A DNA stretch of 64,000 nucleotides from Leptobrachium leishanense (taxonomy: Eukaryota > Chordata > Amphibia > Anura > Megophryidae): positions 381,173,120 to 381,237,119 of the forward strand of contig CM019064.1 in the NCBI GenBank assembly GCA_009667805.1. Reading direction: 5' to 3'. The notes beneath the pieces are model-generated. The model did no database searches. It saw only the letters and a list, made by a program, of their open reading frames with translations, and was not told where the DNA came from. The translations under genes were made by a program, and so were the position numbers. This document shows positions 35,214 through 47,300 of this stretch, piece by piece; position 1 is the first letter of the stretch, and every line of letters starts with the position of its first letter.

Positions 35214-36990
35214 GTCCCAATGCTATAGGAAAAGGATCTGCAGAAACTGTTGGAGCTGTATAAATAATAGTAATAATATGTTTTCTAACACCTTATGACC
35301 ATAAGTAATGTCTCGAATGAACATGACATTTTATCATATAGGCCATGTAAACAGCCCTTTCTGAATCGCTCTATATGAAAAGCAAGGAAGGCACATACAT
35401 ACACTTGCATTTTTCAGGAAGTCCGGAAAACCAGCTATTAAAGTAAACATAAAAAAGTAAATCAAATGCTTCAACAACCAATAATGAAGCACTATTAAAA
35501 CCACAAACATTCACCATGTTTTCTGAGACATATTAATTCTTCCTCCAAATGGGCCGTGTAACAGCACTGGGGGTGACTGGTCTCCAGCTTGTGGACCAGA
35601 TCCGAACCTGTTACAGCATCTGTCGCTTCTCTTCAGTCAAGCTGGCCTGCAGCAGCTTTCCTTCTCACAACCCTCAGCCAGAACATGAGGTAGTGCTGTA
35701 TATTTCTATCTATCTCTCCCCAAACATCAGACACAGTTTAATGCAGGGGAATTAAGATGCTTTAATGGAAATTGGGTCCATTATATGGGGAACAGAGAAA
35801 GGGAGGTAACATGACACAATCAACAGAGTACATAGTCTACATGAGGGGGGGTGAATTCCTTCAGAAGACACAGAAACCTAATTAGTACACACTAAACGAT
35901 ATTAGCAAACACACAGCATCAGATCAATCTAAGGACAAACAGATAGCAAGAACAATACGTCTGCCTTGTATCTCGCACACAAATAGTTTCAAGATAGGAA
36001 TACATTTAACTCATTAACCCTTAAGTGTCCACTTATGCCCATTGTCCCTTTTGGCTTTGCCAAATTGGTCAACGATCTCTTGGCAGGAGTCCAGCATCCA
36101 TACTGGATGTAACAGGCGTAGACGGCATGTATAGTGTGGGCAAGGGTGGCAGGGAAGATGAGGGGGGAAATGGAGAGGGATCTTCGGTTACAGGCAGCAA
36201 ATATGAATGTAGGGCCAGCAGTTGGTAGGATTTGTGCAGGATGCTACCTTAACTAATGAACAGATTTCTTTATTTGCCATTTAAATTCTATAGACATCAT
36301 CAAGTTGACACTTTTCATACCTGTCCCTTTCATACCTTGACGACCTATAAATAGACACATTGTGTGATTTAAAAAAAATTCTATTTTGTGATTTCTGCCT
36401 TGAACTTTGTTCGGCAAACCTGTGTTAATGCCCCAAGCTCAAATTGTGACGTAGATTCCAGAAAGTTTTAGAATTCCCTGACTAGAGACTTTTAATTTTC
36501 TATTTTAAAGAAACAATCATGGAGTGTACTCGCTGCAAAGGGGAATGGTGCCCAGCCGTTCCCATATAACGAAATTCCATCTTACATAATTCCATTTTCC
36601 AATGCTTTATTCACCTCCTGTTATTACATTGGCTTGAAAAGGTTACATACTGTTATCCACTCTAAGCTTATTATTATTCTGCTGAGACCCAAATTTTGTA
36701 GCGTAACTTGTCCTAGAGCGCTCAAGCTAAGACCACCCAATTTGTCACAGACCATCAAACTGTTCTGACTCAGCATGCTACATCTTTTCTAAGCAATCCG
36801 ATTTAGGGATTTTCGGTAGGGGGCTTCCGAAAATCTTAAATTCCCATAGACTTTCATTGAGAGGATCAGACTTCTGAGAGCCCAGTTCAAATTTGAACTC
36901 ACACTGAGCACTTAGATTCTTTAACTGACCAGCAGCTTCCTTTCATAGCTGACAAGCAGGTTGAGATCCTTTAAAAAAAACTTTACTTAA
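35214..36990. other. No recognisable feature
   Basis: No gene or repeat identified. A short hairpin (GATTTTCGGTAGGGGGCTTCCGAAAATC, near 36807-36834) is the only structure noted. Confidence 0.5.
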
Positions 36991-38000
36991 ATTTTCTAAC
37001 AGTTTTTGGGCTAAATTACATTCCTAACGCTAAAACGGGGGCGCTAGGGAGCAAAAAATTAGATTTTTTTTTAAGAGTCAAAGGGTTTTTTATTCATTAA
37101 ATATTTCATTCTTTCCATCAAAATCGGACTAATCTTTTTTTTTTTTTTGCCTGGCTGGGGGTATTGGCAGTTGGCTACCTAGGATCGGTGGAAGGCTTTT
37201 GGAGGGTTGTGCCACAATTAACAACTCTTATGTGATTACATGGGGGTCTCACTACAGGCCCAGAAAAGGGTGAGTAGGATCGTTTTACAATATATTCCTG
37301 CTGAAAGTGGTGATACTGTGCCATGGAGTCTGTCTCTCTGCTCTCTTTGAGGTCGTAGATACCGGGAGGAGTGTGGCTTATGGGTAGGCCTGAATAACTA
37401 CCCTACTACGAATATACACAGAGCTGGGAAGCTCTGAACTGTGTGAGTGAGCTTTTCACTGACGTTCTAAATATTTGGACTTCATATACGTGAACTTTGT
37501 TGCACTATTTTGTATATTTTCTGCTTTTTTGAGGTTTATAAAAGCTCGGATTGAAGTGAATATCCCCCTACAAGAGGTGGATTCTGTCTAATAACAACAA
37601 CTAGTCCATTATTAAGTTAAGTACACACAAGGGTGTGTCACTCGACGCTCGCTGAATGTTTCTTCTTTTGTCTCTAATTGTTCTTTAAGGTGACAGGGGA
37701 GCACCTTTCTCCAGCTAGAGCGACAGTGGGCTTACTACCTATTTTGGGATTCAGAGTTTTTTTTTACACTACTCTGATATTCTTCTTATGCGCCATGAGA
37801 TTATTTTCTTCTATTACTAAATTGTAGTATTAGTATCTTGAGCCATAATAATAGGATGCCCCTTGTAGATACATGGAGTTGTGCCTTGTCCCTCCGATAG
37901 TATTGGCTTCTGGAGTCAAAACGAGTGAAGCACAACACTGCTCTCTCCCAGGGTTCTGCTGCCAGGGTAGGCAGTACCTCATGCCACTCAATGCACCACG
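36991..38000. other. Harbinger-like end fragment near 37010-37060, otherwise unassigned
   Basis: GGGCTAAATTACATTCCTAA followed by CGCTAAAACGGGGGCGCTAG matches the end region of the element at 33213 and the one ending at 50728. No partner end is found, so it is a fragment. Nothing further was recognised up to about 38000. Confidence 0.5.
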
Positions 38001-38296
38001 GAATTGCAGGTAAGTAAAAGATTTTTAGATCTATTTTACATATTACAATTTCCATTCAGATTTCAATCATTTACAGCGTGTAAATTTAGTTTTCTCACAT
38101 TTTATCATACAAACCTTTGTGGTTATACAGTCTATGGGGCGCTACTGTTAAAAATAAATAGAAATGGGAAACTGTTACTGCATTTTTCAGAGAAAATACA
38201 CAATTTTAACCAAAACTGAAAAAAACTAAATTTTTCGCTTGTATTTTGCCACATTCTGTTTATGAATAATATGACTATGTATAAAACACTGACCTT

Positions 38297-38498
38297 TTTT
38301 TTTTTTTTAAAGGGTTTTACCAGGGAGTATACATTGAGATTTCTCTCGTTTTCAAGTATGTCCTGGGTGGCGAGTATGTACCGTTAGGTGTCTTGCCCAA
38401 TGACACTTACTGGAGAGGTGCTCGTCGGGATCGAACCCATGTCTCCACAGGCTCTCGCCACGCAGAGCAGTGATGTTACCTCTACTCCACCCAGCCGG
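38297..38498 (-). mobile_element. tRNA-derived SINE, full length
   Basis: The minus strand reads CCGGCTGGGTGGAGTAGAGG, then a canonical box B (GGGTTCGATCCCG), then the CTTGGGCAAGACACCTAACG centre and the LINE-X tail. The poly-T run at its left edge is the A-rich 3' end on the minus strand. ACCTT (38292-38296 and 38500-38504) flanks it. Confidence 0.9.
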
Positions 38499-38652
38499 TA
38501 CCTTGCTCCAAAATGTTCCAAAGTGCCCCCTGCACCCCTCGCATCAGTATGGCAGTTTAGGTTTCCGATGTACCAATGCCTAATAACGCATTATGACAAC
38601 GCCTTCACACTTGCTGGCATCATGGGAAATGAGAATTAATGTGTTAGTGAAG

Positions 38653-39623
38653 TGTAGCGCTCACTCCCGGAGGTGCCGCTGAATTTGAACCTCGGGTCAG
38701 TCTCCCCACACTAGGGAATAAATATACTCCAGCACCGTCGTGGATTTTATAAATTATATAGTTTACTGAATAAACTGGCATATAATGAGTAACACGGTAT
38801 ATGTATATATTTTTACAGTACTTCGTAATGTGAGAAACGCGCAGCGGAAAAGGAAAAATACAGCACTTCGCAATGCAAGAAACGCGCAGCGGAAAAGGAA
38901 AAAAAGTATTTTTAACCCCCTTAGTGGTTGGAGTGTGAGTCCCGTACAGGTTATGTCCCAAGGAATGTATGTGTATGCGTGTGTTGGTACCCGGGTACAA
39001 TATTCAACTGGCCAGTGAATTATTTAGGAGGTATCTTCGACTAGTCACGTTGGGGCCCTGTAGGTTTTGGAACAAACTGTAGTGTGCTTTAGTATTTCAC
39101 CGTTGCCTGGAAGGCCTCTCACCCATCCGCCAGATACTCGGTGCTCTGCTCGACCCAGGACGTCTCTCTGCTCAATTTTGACTGGGGTTCTCTGTGTCAC
39201 CGGATCCGCTGTCTTGCTCCTCTGTATCGGCCACAAGATGTCCAGCTCACCGCCTGCACTCCCTGTTAAATCGTCTGCGGCTCTCCTCACTCGGGGTCCT
39301 TCAGCGTGGGTTACTGGGTCTTCGTTAAATAGGAAGGAAAAAACCCGATCTCCAGCTCCGCTAAGCCGCACCTGCGCTCTGGCCTGGTCAAGATCACTTT
39401 CTGCTACACTGCGTCTTGCTCCTCTCACTCCTTGGCGCGCTCTGCCAGCTCTTTCCACGAGGCTGCGGATATCAGTGTCTCTCTCCCACCCACTTCCTGT
39501 TCCCGCCCGCAAAGCATGCTGGAAAATGTAGTCCCAATGTTCAGTGTCTTACATCGCGCTTGTCTCCCTCCGGTGGCCAAAAACAAGTACTACAACGACA
39601 GGGAATTTAAAACCAGCGCTACA
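38653..39623 (+). mobile_element. Solo LTR, type 2, second copy
   Basis: The 971-bp solo LTR starts TGTAGCGCT and ends AGCGCTACA, a perfect 9-bp inverted repeat. GAAG is duplicated (38649-38652 and 39624-39627). It contains a local duplication (AATGYRAGAAACGCGCAGCG twice, 38825-38900). It is homologous to 28108-29043, so the family has at least two solo LTRs here and no internal region. Confidence 0.9.
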
Positions 39624-40539
39624 GAAGCATCATTGTTCACGTTAATAATAGAAAAGTGAACAATGTGCTGCATTAAGGGGAAAAAAGGGGAATTTTTATT
39701 TATATTTATTATTATTATTACATATAACCTTGACATTATTGCTATCATTGGAAAGGCCATGCTCAGGTCCCTCTACCTGTTATGGTCGTACAGCCTGCTT
39801 GTATTGGGAGGTATTTACGACATTGGACGATGGGGAGGGAGAAGCAGAGGGGAATATTCTAACAAAAAGAGATGGGAAAATAAAAGACAACTAATCAGCT
39901 AGAAATGAACCTCTTGCCTGAGGACGACACGCTGAGTGTGTCCTCTGCTTTCCCGGTAGGGTGCCCCGCACATGGTCTTCTCCCAGTGAGGAGCCTCCTC
40001 CACCACTGATGTCATTGCTCATGGGCGTGATGATGTCAGAATGGGACTTCCCACCCCAGCTGGGCAGGGAATTCCCTATGGTGGAAATTCAGGTCCTTTG
40101 GACCTCAGTATTTCCTGAAACATAACCCTTTAATGCTGCGTGACATGCTATGCCATCCTCGTGGTGGGAGGGCTTTGAAGCCACAGGGCATACATGCAGG
40201 GGCGGACTGACAATACTCAGGGCCCCCGGACCAAATAATGCAAGGGCCCCCCCGTCAGACTCTACCCATGACCCCACCCAAATCCCTCCTCTGCACCCCA
40301 CCTCTACATTTTGCAGAGCACAAACAAAAAATGCAAGAAGTTAAAAAACAAGCGTAATCTAAATCCCCTGCCCAGCCCATTTTAGCTAAAATGCTGCTTG
40401 AAGTGGAAGAGTTTCCTCCACCCCATCCAGCGTCACCAGCAGCCAGGGAAAATCGGTGCAGCCCAAGACATTGTGCTGTCTGGGTCCAAGAATGAAATAC
40501 TGTAAAAAAAAAATTAAAAAAACACATCACACCTATGCA

Positions 40540-40800
40540 TTTCACTGAGCTCCAGAGCTATAAAATTCACGTATTGTACGGTGTGTATGAGCGTATCACA
40601 GAGCTGCACAACAATAAAATGCACAGCAATGTGTGATGTGTGTGTGAACGTATCACAGAGCTCAACAGCAACAAAACTCACAGTAATGTACTGTGTGTAT
40701 GAGCGTATCACAGAGCTCCACAGCAATAAAACTTACATCCACATACTGCACATTACTATGAGTTTTATTGCTGTGGAGCTCTGAGATACACTCATACAAA
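40540..40800 (+). repeat. Tandem repeat, about 55-bp unit
   Basis: At least three direct units share GTGTATGAGCGTATCACAGA and GCTCCACAGCAATAAAACT. The last unit is followed by an inverted one (GAGTTTTATTGCTGTGGAGC near 40760). Confidence 0.75.
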
Positions 40801-40808
40801 CCACATAT

Positions 40809-41155
40809 TATAAAGGTTATTTAGAAAGCACAGAAATATCAGTGAAATTTTGGTGCTTTCAAATTCAGCGAGCTTCGGCGAAGATGTGTTTAAATAATAA
40901 AAAAGGTCCTTCAAAAAAAAAAAAAAAGGGCAAATCTTGTTGGGGAAGGCAAATTTAAGGGATTATTCAGAGACTAATTTGCCACCAAATTGCACCGAAA
41001 AGTGAATTTCCCTGTATGGTACAATGTCGTGGCCATTTGGCTATTCAGAAAGCAGGCAAATATTGATGAATTGCCACGAAATACCGTGCCTGTTCGGCAG
41101 CAGTGGAATCCCCATAGAGAAGTAATGATTAATCTATTCAGGATTTTTTTTAATG
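40809..41155 (+). mobile_element. MITE-A-related fragments
   Basis: GGTTATTTAGAAAGCAC and GGGATTATTCAGAGACTA resemble MITE-A ends. The following TTGGCTATTCAGAAAGCAGG and GGAATCCCCATAGAG match MITE-A interior. Decayed. Confidence 0.5.
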
Positions 41156-41490
41156 GCTTTTTTTTTTTTAATTCGTCGGCTGTGTGCGCGGATCCCTTCA
41201 AGGAGCCTGTGGGGGGAGGGTAAAAAATTTTTTTTTTAGGGGGGCTATATTTTAAATGGGCAGCTGACCCTGGAGTCACCTTATCTGACAGGTGGACCTC
41301 CCTGACACTGCACACAAAACACTATCGCACTGCACCTACACATATATCACACCCCTGACAGTGGTGTATTTTGGCCTAGGCCAACAAGGCCTAGGCCTAG
41401 GGCGGCACTTTCCATGGGGTGGCGGCCTACACTGGTGGCCCCACTCCTAAAAAAAAAGTAAAAAAATTTTTTTTATTTTTTTTTACTTTT

Positions 41491-41562
41491 GCAAAGTATT
41501 TTGCCAGGAAGGATACATTGAGATTTCACTAATTTTTAAGTATGTCCTGGGTATGCAAGGCC
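41491..41562 (-). mobile_element. LINE-X/SINE tail fragment
   Basis: AAAGTATTTTGCCAGGAAGG, ATACATTGAGATTTCACTAA, and TTTTTAAGTATGTCCTGGGT. Confidence 0.7.
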
Positions 41563-41607
41563 TAGACTTTCACTTTCCAGGGGGCAGCAAAAAACCTAAC
41601 CACTAAA

Positions 41608-42198
41608 TGGGTTACTCACAGAGCACCGAAATGACGCCAACATTTTGGTGTTTTGTAGTTCCCTGCACTTCGGGGAATAAAATTTCCCCACCCTGCAGTG
41701 AATTCACCATTCACCGCAGGGTCCCCAAAGTGCATGGAGTCGGCCGCTGAATGTTGCCACCGCAAACCCGTGGCCTGCTGTTTTCAAAAGAACTACTGAA
41801 CGAAAATGTCTGGAATTTACATATAAGATCCTATGATTGATAATAAAAAGTTATGTTACAGAAAAAAGAAAACCGCTATTAAAAAAAAGGGGGGTAAATT
41901 TTGCTGAAAAATTACTAAAAGGTACTAAAAAAAAAATAAAAATAAAAAGCCTTTTTACTGCAGTTTAAAATAATAAATGGTTTATTAGATATTGCATGAA
42001 AACGGGAATATTTTTAACATTGAAACCTATGGGGTTCGCCTGAATAAACCTGCTGATTGAAACCACCAAACATCAGGGCATTTCACTGCCATTTCTCTGC
42101 TGTTTGGTGTTCTCTGTATAGATTAACCATTACTTCTCTATGGGTATTTGCACTGCCTTCAAACAGCACCGTACTTGCTGGCAGTTTGCCAAACTTGT
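41608..42198 (+). mobile_element. MITE-A, partial copy 3
   Basis: It matches the middle and right of copy 1: AAAGAACTACTGAACGAAAA, TAAATGGTTTATTAGATATT and GAAACCACCAAACATCAGGG. The left end GGGTTACTCACAGAG is degenerate and the right end is lost. Confidence 0.7.
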
Positions 42199-42659
42199 GT
42201 GTGAGCATATCACAGAGCAGTAGTGTACTTAGGGGAGTGGCGGGGGGAGGGCCGCCCCAGGTACCAGTGATTATTTGGGTGTCATTAGGGGGTACTAGGA
42301 GGTGCCACTGTCACGGTGTGTCAGCTTTGAGCTGTGTTCTCAAACAACGAGCAGCGGAGCAGGGTGTTTGCATACGGAATAAAATCAAATAGAATAAAAA
42401 TCCCCCTCTCCTCCCTCCATAGCTCCTCCCCTTCCCCGCAGCAGCTCTAGGAGAGGGGAGGGGGAGGGGATTTGTGTGCAGAGAGAGAAGATGACAGTAA
42501 ATGGCAGGTAAAGGGGGGGTATCAGCAGAATATGAAGCCCTGTCTGCTTACAGCTGTTTAAAGTGGACCTCTCCTTGACCAGCACTGCAGTGATAGAAAT
42601 TTGTCATTGAGCTGCCTGGCTCCTGGTGAGGCTGCGTACATGCAGGTCACGCGGTCCGG

Positions 42660-42905
42660 CCAGTCAGGTGGTACTGAGTCATTGCTGGGAGTTTTATTGC
42701 TGTGGATTCTGTGATACACACTGCATATTACTGAGTTTTATTGCCCTGGAGCTCTGGGATACGCTCATACACACTGCACATTACTGTGAGTTTTATTGCT
42801 GTGCAGTTCTGATATGCTCATACACAGTGCCCATTTCTGTGGGTTTTATTGCTGTGCAGCTCTGTGATACACTCATATGCAGTGCACGTTTCTGTGGATT
42901 TTATT
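42660..42905 (-). repeat. Second array of the 55-bp repeat, inverted
   Basis: About five units carry GAGTTTTATTGCTGTG followed by CTCATACACACTGCACATTA, in inverse orientation to 40540-40800. Confidence 0.7.
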
Positions 42906-43334
42906 GTTCAACCAATTAGAGCGGCTGTGATCCCGTATACCTGACATGCGTGGCTCTTCTTTGTAAAAATGCTTGAATTTAAACATTTCATAATTTTATT
43001 TATCTCAATAGATACTGTACATTTGAAATGGTATACAAAATATACAAGTAGGCACTTGGTATCCACTTTTAATATAAAGAGAGAAAAAGGCAGAGCTCTA
43101 AGAGGAAAAGGTGGAGCTTAAAGAGGAAGAGTGGGGATTAACCAGGAAGAGGTGTGCCCTTGACAGGAAGGGGTGCCTCAAATTTAAATTAGGGGGTGCC
43201 CGAGTTTAGTCAGACCTAGGGCAGCACAAAACCTAAATACACCACTGCCCCCTGACACTGCACACTCACACTGCACTTAAGTGTTTTGTGTGCAGTGTCA
43301 GGGGGTGTGATGCATGTGTATCACCCCCCAGCAC

Positions 43335-44575
43335 TGCACACTCACACAAAACATTCTCACATTGCACTTAAGTGTAATCACCCCCTGACACTACACTCGC
43401 CCAAAACGCTCACTGCACTCTCACAATCCCCCACTCACACACTCACAACCCACCCCCCCACTCACACAAAACACTCACGCTGCACTCACAACCCACCCCA
43501 CTCACATAAAACACTTACTCTGCACTCACAACGCACCCCCCACTCACACAAAACATTTACTCTGCACTCACAACCCACCCCCACTCACACAACACTCACT
43601 CTGCACTCATAACCCACCCCCACTCACACAACACTCACTCTGCACTCACAACCCACGCCCACTCACTCTGCACTCACAACCCACCCCACTTGCTCTGCAC
43701 TCACAACCCACCCCACTCACTCTGCACTCACAACCCACCCCACTTGCTCTGCACTCACAACCCACCCCCACAAAACACTCACTCTGCACTCACAACCCAG
43801 CCCCCACAAAACACTCACTATGCACTCACAACCCACCCCACTCACTCAAAACACTCACTATGCACTCACAACCCACCCCCCACTCACACTAAACACTCAC
43901 TCTGCACTCACACAAAACAATCTCACATTGCACTTAAGTGTAATCACCCCCTGACACTACACTCACCCAAAATGCTCACTGCACTCTCACAATCCCCCAC
44001 TCACACAAAACACTCACAACCCCCACTCACACTGCACTCACAACCCACCCCACTCACACAAAACACTTACTCTGCACTCACAACGCACCCCCCACTCACA
44101 CAAAACATTTACTCTGCACTCACAACCCACCCCCACTCACACAACACTCACTCTGCACTCACAACCCACCCCCACTCACTCTGCACTCACAACCCACCCC
44201 ACTTGCTCTGCACTCACAACCCACCCCACTTGCTCTGCACTCACAACCCACCCCCACTCACTCTGCACTTACAACCCACCCCCACTCACTCTGCACCCTG
44301 CACTCACAACCCACCCCAATTGCTCTGCACTCACAACCCACCCCACTTGCTCTGCACTCACAACCCACCCCCACAAAACACTCACTCTGCACTCACAACC
44401 CAGCCCCCACAAAACACTCACTATGCACTCACAACCCACCCCACTCACTCAAAACACTCACTATGCACTCACAACCCACCCCACTCACTCAAAACACTCA
44501 CTTTGCACTCACAACCTACCCCCCACTCACACTAAACACTCAAACTGCACTCACACAAAACAATCTCACAACACA
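43335..44575 (+). repeat. Minisatellite rich in CA and CCCACCCC
   Basis: Roughly 1.2 kb of variable units built on ACTCACTCTGCACTCACAA with CCCACCCC and CACACAAAACACTC spacers. A higher-order block is repeated: 43430-43930 resembles 44000-44560. The 281-codon open frame at 43690 is a consequence of the repeat. Confidence 0.9.
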
Positions 44576-44929
44576 CACACCCCCTCCACTTACCCATCGA
44601 TGTCTGCTGGAGGAGCTCTGTTCACCTCCCTCTTCACTGCTCTTCCTCCAGCGCGGGGACAGGAAGTGCAGGAGGATGGGGAGTAGTCAGCTGGGCAGAC
44701 TGTCTGCCTGCAGCCGGAAACACTCGGATGCTTTGTGCTTCATGGAAGCACAGACCACATTGCTGCAAGGACCACCACTAGGCTGGGCCCGGGCCCACCC
44801 ATGCCTGGGCCCTCGGTCCAGGTCCGATCCGGCCGAGTGCTCAGTCCGCCCCTGCATACATGTACGCCTTGTTGACTTCATTGGGCACCCCCTGCCTGTC
44901 CTTAAGGGTCTAAATCTCACCTCTTTCAC

Positions 44930-45362
44930 TTTCTCCATACAGCAATTGATTCATCCACACACTCACAGACTGGACTCCATTTTTACACTCTGCTGTTCTA
45001 GCCACCCTGCCACCCAGGACCAGTCCTACATTTTAAGTCTCCTTTCCTGCTACTAACACTTTTCTCTCTGATTATCCTTTCTAAGCCCAAGCATCTTGTC
45101 CTTCTCATGCAATCCCTGCTACATTCTTTCTGGTCACCAGCTCCATCTTCCCTCTGCTCCCATTTGCTCCCTCTCTTAGATTGTAAGCTCATGGGGTGTC
45201 TGGCTGAGCACTTGGTTAAAGTGCTGTATCAGCAAGACAATTATCCTATGGGCAGGGTCATCTCTTCCTTGTGTATCATTATTGCATCTCATGTTTTTTC
45301 TCCCCCTTTGTAAAGCACTATGGAATTCGCTGGAGCTATATAAATTACTGTAACTGTAACCT
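44930..45362 (+). mobile_element. LINE-Y 3' UTR fragment
   Basis: TCTTAGATTGTAAGCTCATG, AAAGCACTATGGAATTCGCT and a GGAGCTATATAAATTACTG tail. It is colinear with the minus-strand block at 9700-10190. Confidence 0.65.
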
Positions 45363-46204
45363 GTGAATATGTTAGCGCTTTATAAATGAACACTTGCTCA
45401 AGACAACAATGACCATAATAGCATTTAAAAAATAGTAAAACAATATTGTTTGGCTATTTTATTTTTTTACGTGTGTGACTTTGGCTGCCATTAGCTTTTT
45501 TTTTTTCTTCAAAGTCTTTATTGATGAGAAAATGGTCTTGCTTTTCTGCTCACTCACCACTGGCTGCCAGTTAAGGACAAGCACTTGAGTAAAATAAACA
45601 CTGATAAAATCCACAATAGCTGAGCCAGACAGAATCAGCTGTTATCTGAAGAGGGGTTAATTGCTGCTACAAGAGCTTCCTGGTCTTTCATTGATACATG
45701 TTAACCTATTCCATGCCGAATAATCCATCAGTGTCTGTCTCCTTACCTTTTATGTATATTAAACGTAGACAGGTCTTTCATCACATATCCATTAAAACAT
45801 TTCAAGCCAGCAGAAGATGAGGGAATGTAGAACTTTGGGTTTACCCAACAGGAAAGGTAGATGGACATTGGGGCTGCCCTATAAATGATGGATAGAATAC
45901 TAAGATGCTAAGCTTCTGAATATAGCTCATCACTGTAAGACTTTTCTCAGTCTGTATTAAATATAAATTACAAGTTACATAAAAGTAAAAAGTCACAGTA
46001 AAAGGCAAATACATTTTACATAAAAATAAGCAATTTTTATCTATGTTTTCATTTGAAAAGCTGCCTTCTTAGCTGATGACGATAAAGATGGCTGTAGCAG
46101 ATTTGGAACAAGGCGGATTATGTATTGTGTATGTAAAGAATGTATTACTCGAGACCTGAACAAATGATAAAATTGTATTTAGATTATCAAGAACAAACAC
46201 AGTA
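45363..46204. other. No recognisable feature
   Basis: AT-rich DNA without a supportable gene or repeat. Confidence 0.5.
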
Positions 46205-46775
46205 CAGGGTGTCCATAAAGTCTCTTTACAATTTCAGAAATTTATTACAAAGGCAAATGAAAAGACAGATAAGTGAAAATTATTACAAAATGAGACGTAT
46301 AGATTTAAGTTTTTTTTCCTCACTTAATACACCTCTATATGGGTACTATTAGTTGCACGAAGCACATCAAGACGGTACTCGATCTCTTGCCTTGTTCGCT
46401 GTAACATACCCTCATTAATGGTGGCAATGGCGTCAGTGATCCTCTGCTTTAGATTAGTGATGTCCCGTACCTTTGTTCCATACACGATATCTTTAACATA
46501 ACCCCATAGAAAGAAGTCGAGGGGAGTGATATCTGGTGAACGAGGTGGTCATGGAATTGGGCCACCCCTTCCAATCCACCGGTCTGGAAAGGTTTCAATT
46601 ATGAACCCATGAACACGCAGTCCCCAATGTGGTGGTGCACCATCTTGCTGGAAAATGATGGTTGGTTGAAGGTCATGTAGGTGTGGTGCCACGTATTCAG
46701 TCAAAAGGTCAAGATAAACATTTGCAGTAATTGATGTCTCGCCGAAGAAAAAACACTTCTTTCTATGGGGTTATC
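46205..46775 (-). pseudogene. Tc1/mariner-superfamily transposase C-terminus, first arm of an inverted repeat
   Basis: The end CAGGGTGTCCATAAAGTCTC is preceded by TA. The minus-strand frame from about 46752 to 46326 reads FQQDGAPPHWGLRVHGF, then SPDITPLDFFLWGYVKDIVY, then QRTRQEIEYRLDVL and a stop. These contain the second and third catalytic positions (the third is Asp in PDITPLD). One in-frame stop replaces the residue before PPRSPD (near 46550). The 5' half is missing. A partial inverted copy of the same transposase continues at 46753-46775 and 50729-50833. Confidence 0.8.
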
Positions 46776-46778
46776 TTA

Positions 46779-47186
46779 GGCTAGGGTCAGAAGAACGCAG
46801 TGCGAATGCGCGTGCAGCCGCACTTTATCACGGCCGAAGTAGCAGCAAATGACGGCCAATGACGGGCAATATACGGAGTACGGCTGCACGCAAGCGGCAA
46901 ACAAATGCATTTTTTTCAAGAACGTGATACCGCTAGTACTGACGTACAGAGTGCGCTGCGTCTGCTAGCGGCGTGTGTGCGTGATTAGGAGACGTCAGAC
47001 GCTGCTAATGTCCGGCCAACATAACGTCCAGATGCAAAAAGGGTTTTATTGATGATCCGTACAAAATCACGGACGAAAATGCGCATCGTATGACCGCTAT
47101 CGCGTATTCTGTGAAAAAACACGTCCATTCGTTCGAATGCACTTTTTCACGGATGACGCGAAAAATGCGTTCATATGACCCTAGCC
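46779..47186. mobile_element. MITE-C copy 1 (PIF/Harbinger-like)
   Basis: The ends are GGCTAGGGTCAGAAGAAC and inverse GGCTAGGGTCATATGAAC, with TTA on both sides (46776-46778 and 47187-47189). The uninterrupted transposase sequence near 46490-46510 confirms the site. The interior is CpG-rich and non-coding. Confidence 0.85.
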
Positions 47187-47300
47187 TTAAAGATATCAGG
47201 CCAAATTACATACTTGGTGCTGCTAACCTGAATGAGCATTAACATTAGCCCTAGTAGTTACCGCAAATTACAATCCAAATGCTAACGGGTTAAGTAACCT

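Larger units (their letters stand above)
38020..40150 (-). mobile_element. hAT-K copy 3, interrupted by a SINE and a solo LTR
   Basis: 38020-38292 is the reverse complement of about 63560-63780, including GACTATGTATAAAACACTGA. After the SINE it continues with CCTTGCTCC at 38501. The conserved core (38530-38652) is cut by the solo LTR inside the hairpin region and resumes at 39624 with GAAGCATCATTGTTCACG. The right boundary is uncertain; hairpin-like CGACACGCTGAGTGTGTCC lies at 39920-39945. Confidence 0.6.
41359..43247. mobile_element. hAT-like element (inner), 1.89 kb
   Basis: The ends CAGTGGTGTATTTTGGCCTA and the inverse CAGTGGTGTATTTAGGTTTT are strongly alike. The flanks ACCCCTGA (41351-41358) and CCCCCTGA (43248-43255) agree at seven of eight bases. 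It holds a LINE-X tail fragment, a MITE-A fragment and the second, inverted 55-bp array. Non-coding. Confidence 0.8.
40197..44854. mobile_element. hAT-like element (outer), 4.66 kb
   Basis: It has an exact 8-bp target duplication CATACATG (40189-40196 and 44855-44862). The ends CAGGGGCGGACTGA and TCAGTCCGCCCCTG are inverted repeats of hAT type. It contains a second hAT-like element, MITE-A fragments, two inverted arrays of a roughly 55-bp repeat and a large minisatellite. No transposase is recognisable, so it is probably non-autonomous and expanded by later insertions and repeat growth. Confidence 0.85.

Noticed and set aside
34702..35263. Overlapping 172-codon frames on both strands, and similar ones at 60474-61004
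   Set aside because: The DNA is an array of palindromes with high GC, so mirrored open frames arise automatically; the frames differ between the two copies.
38297..38498. tRNA gene suggested by box A and box B blocks
   Set aside because: No cloverleaf can be drawn, and the sequence continues into a SINE body and LINE tail repeated elsewhere.
43286..44535. Open frames of 108 and 281 codons rich in THNPPHSLC repeats
   Set aside because: Translation of a CA/CCCACCCC minisatellite; no start context or non-repetitive domain.
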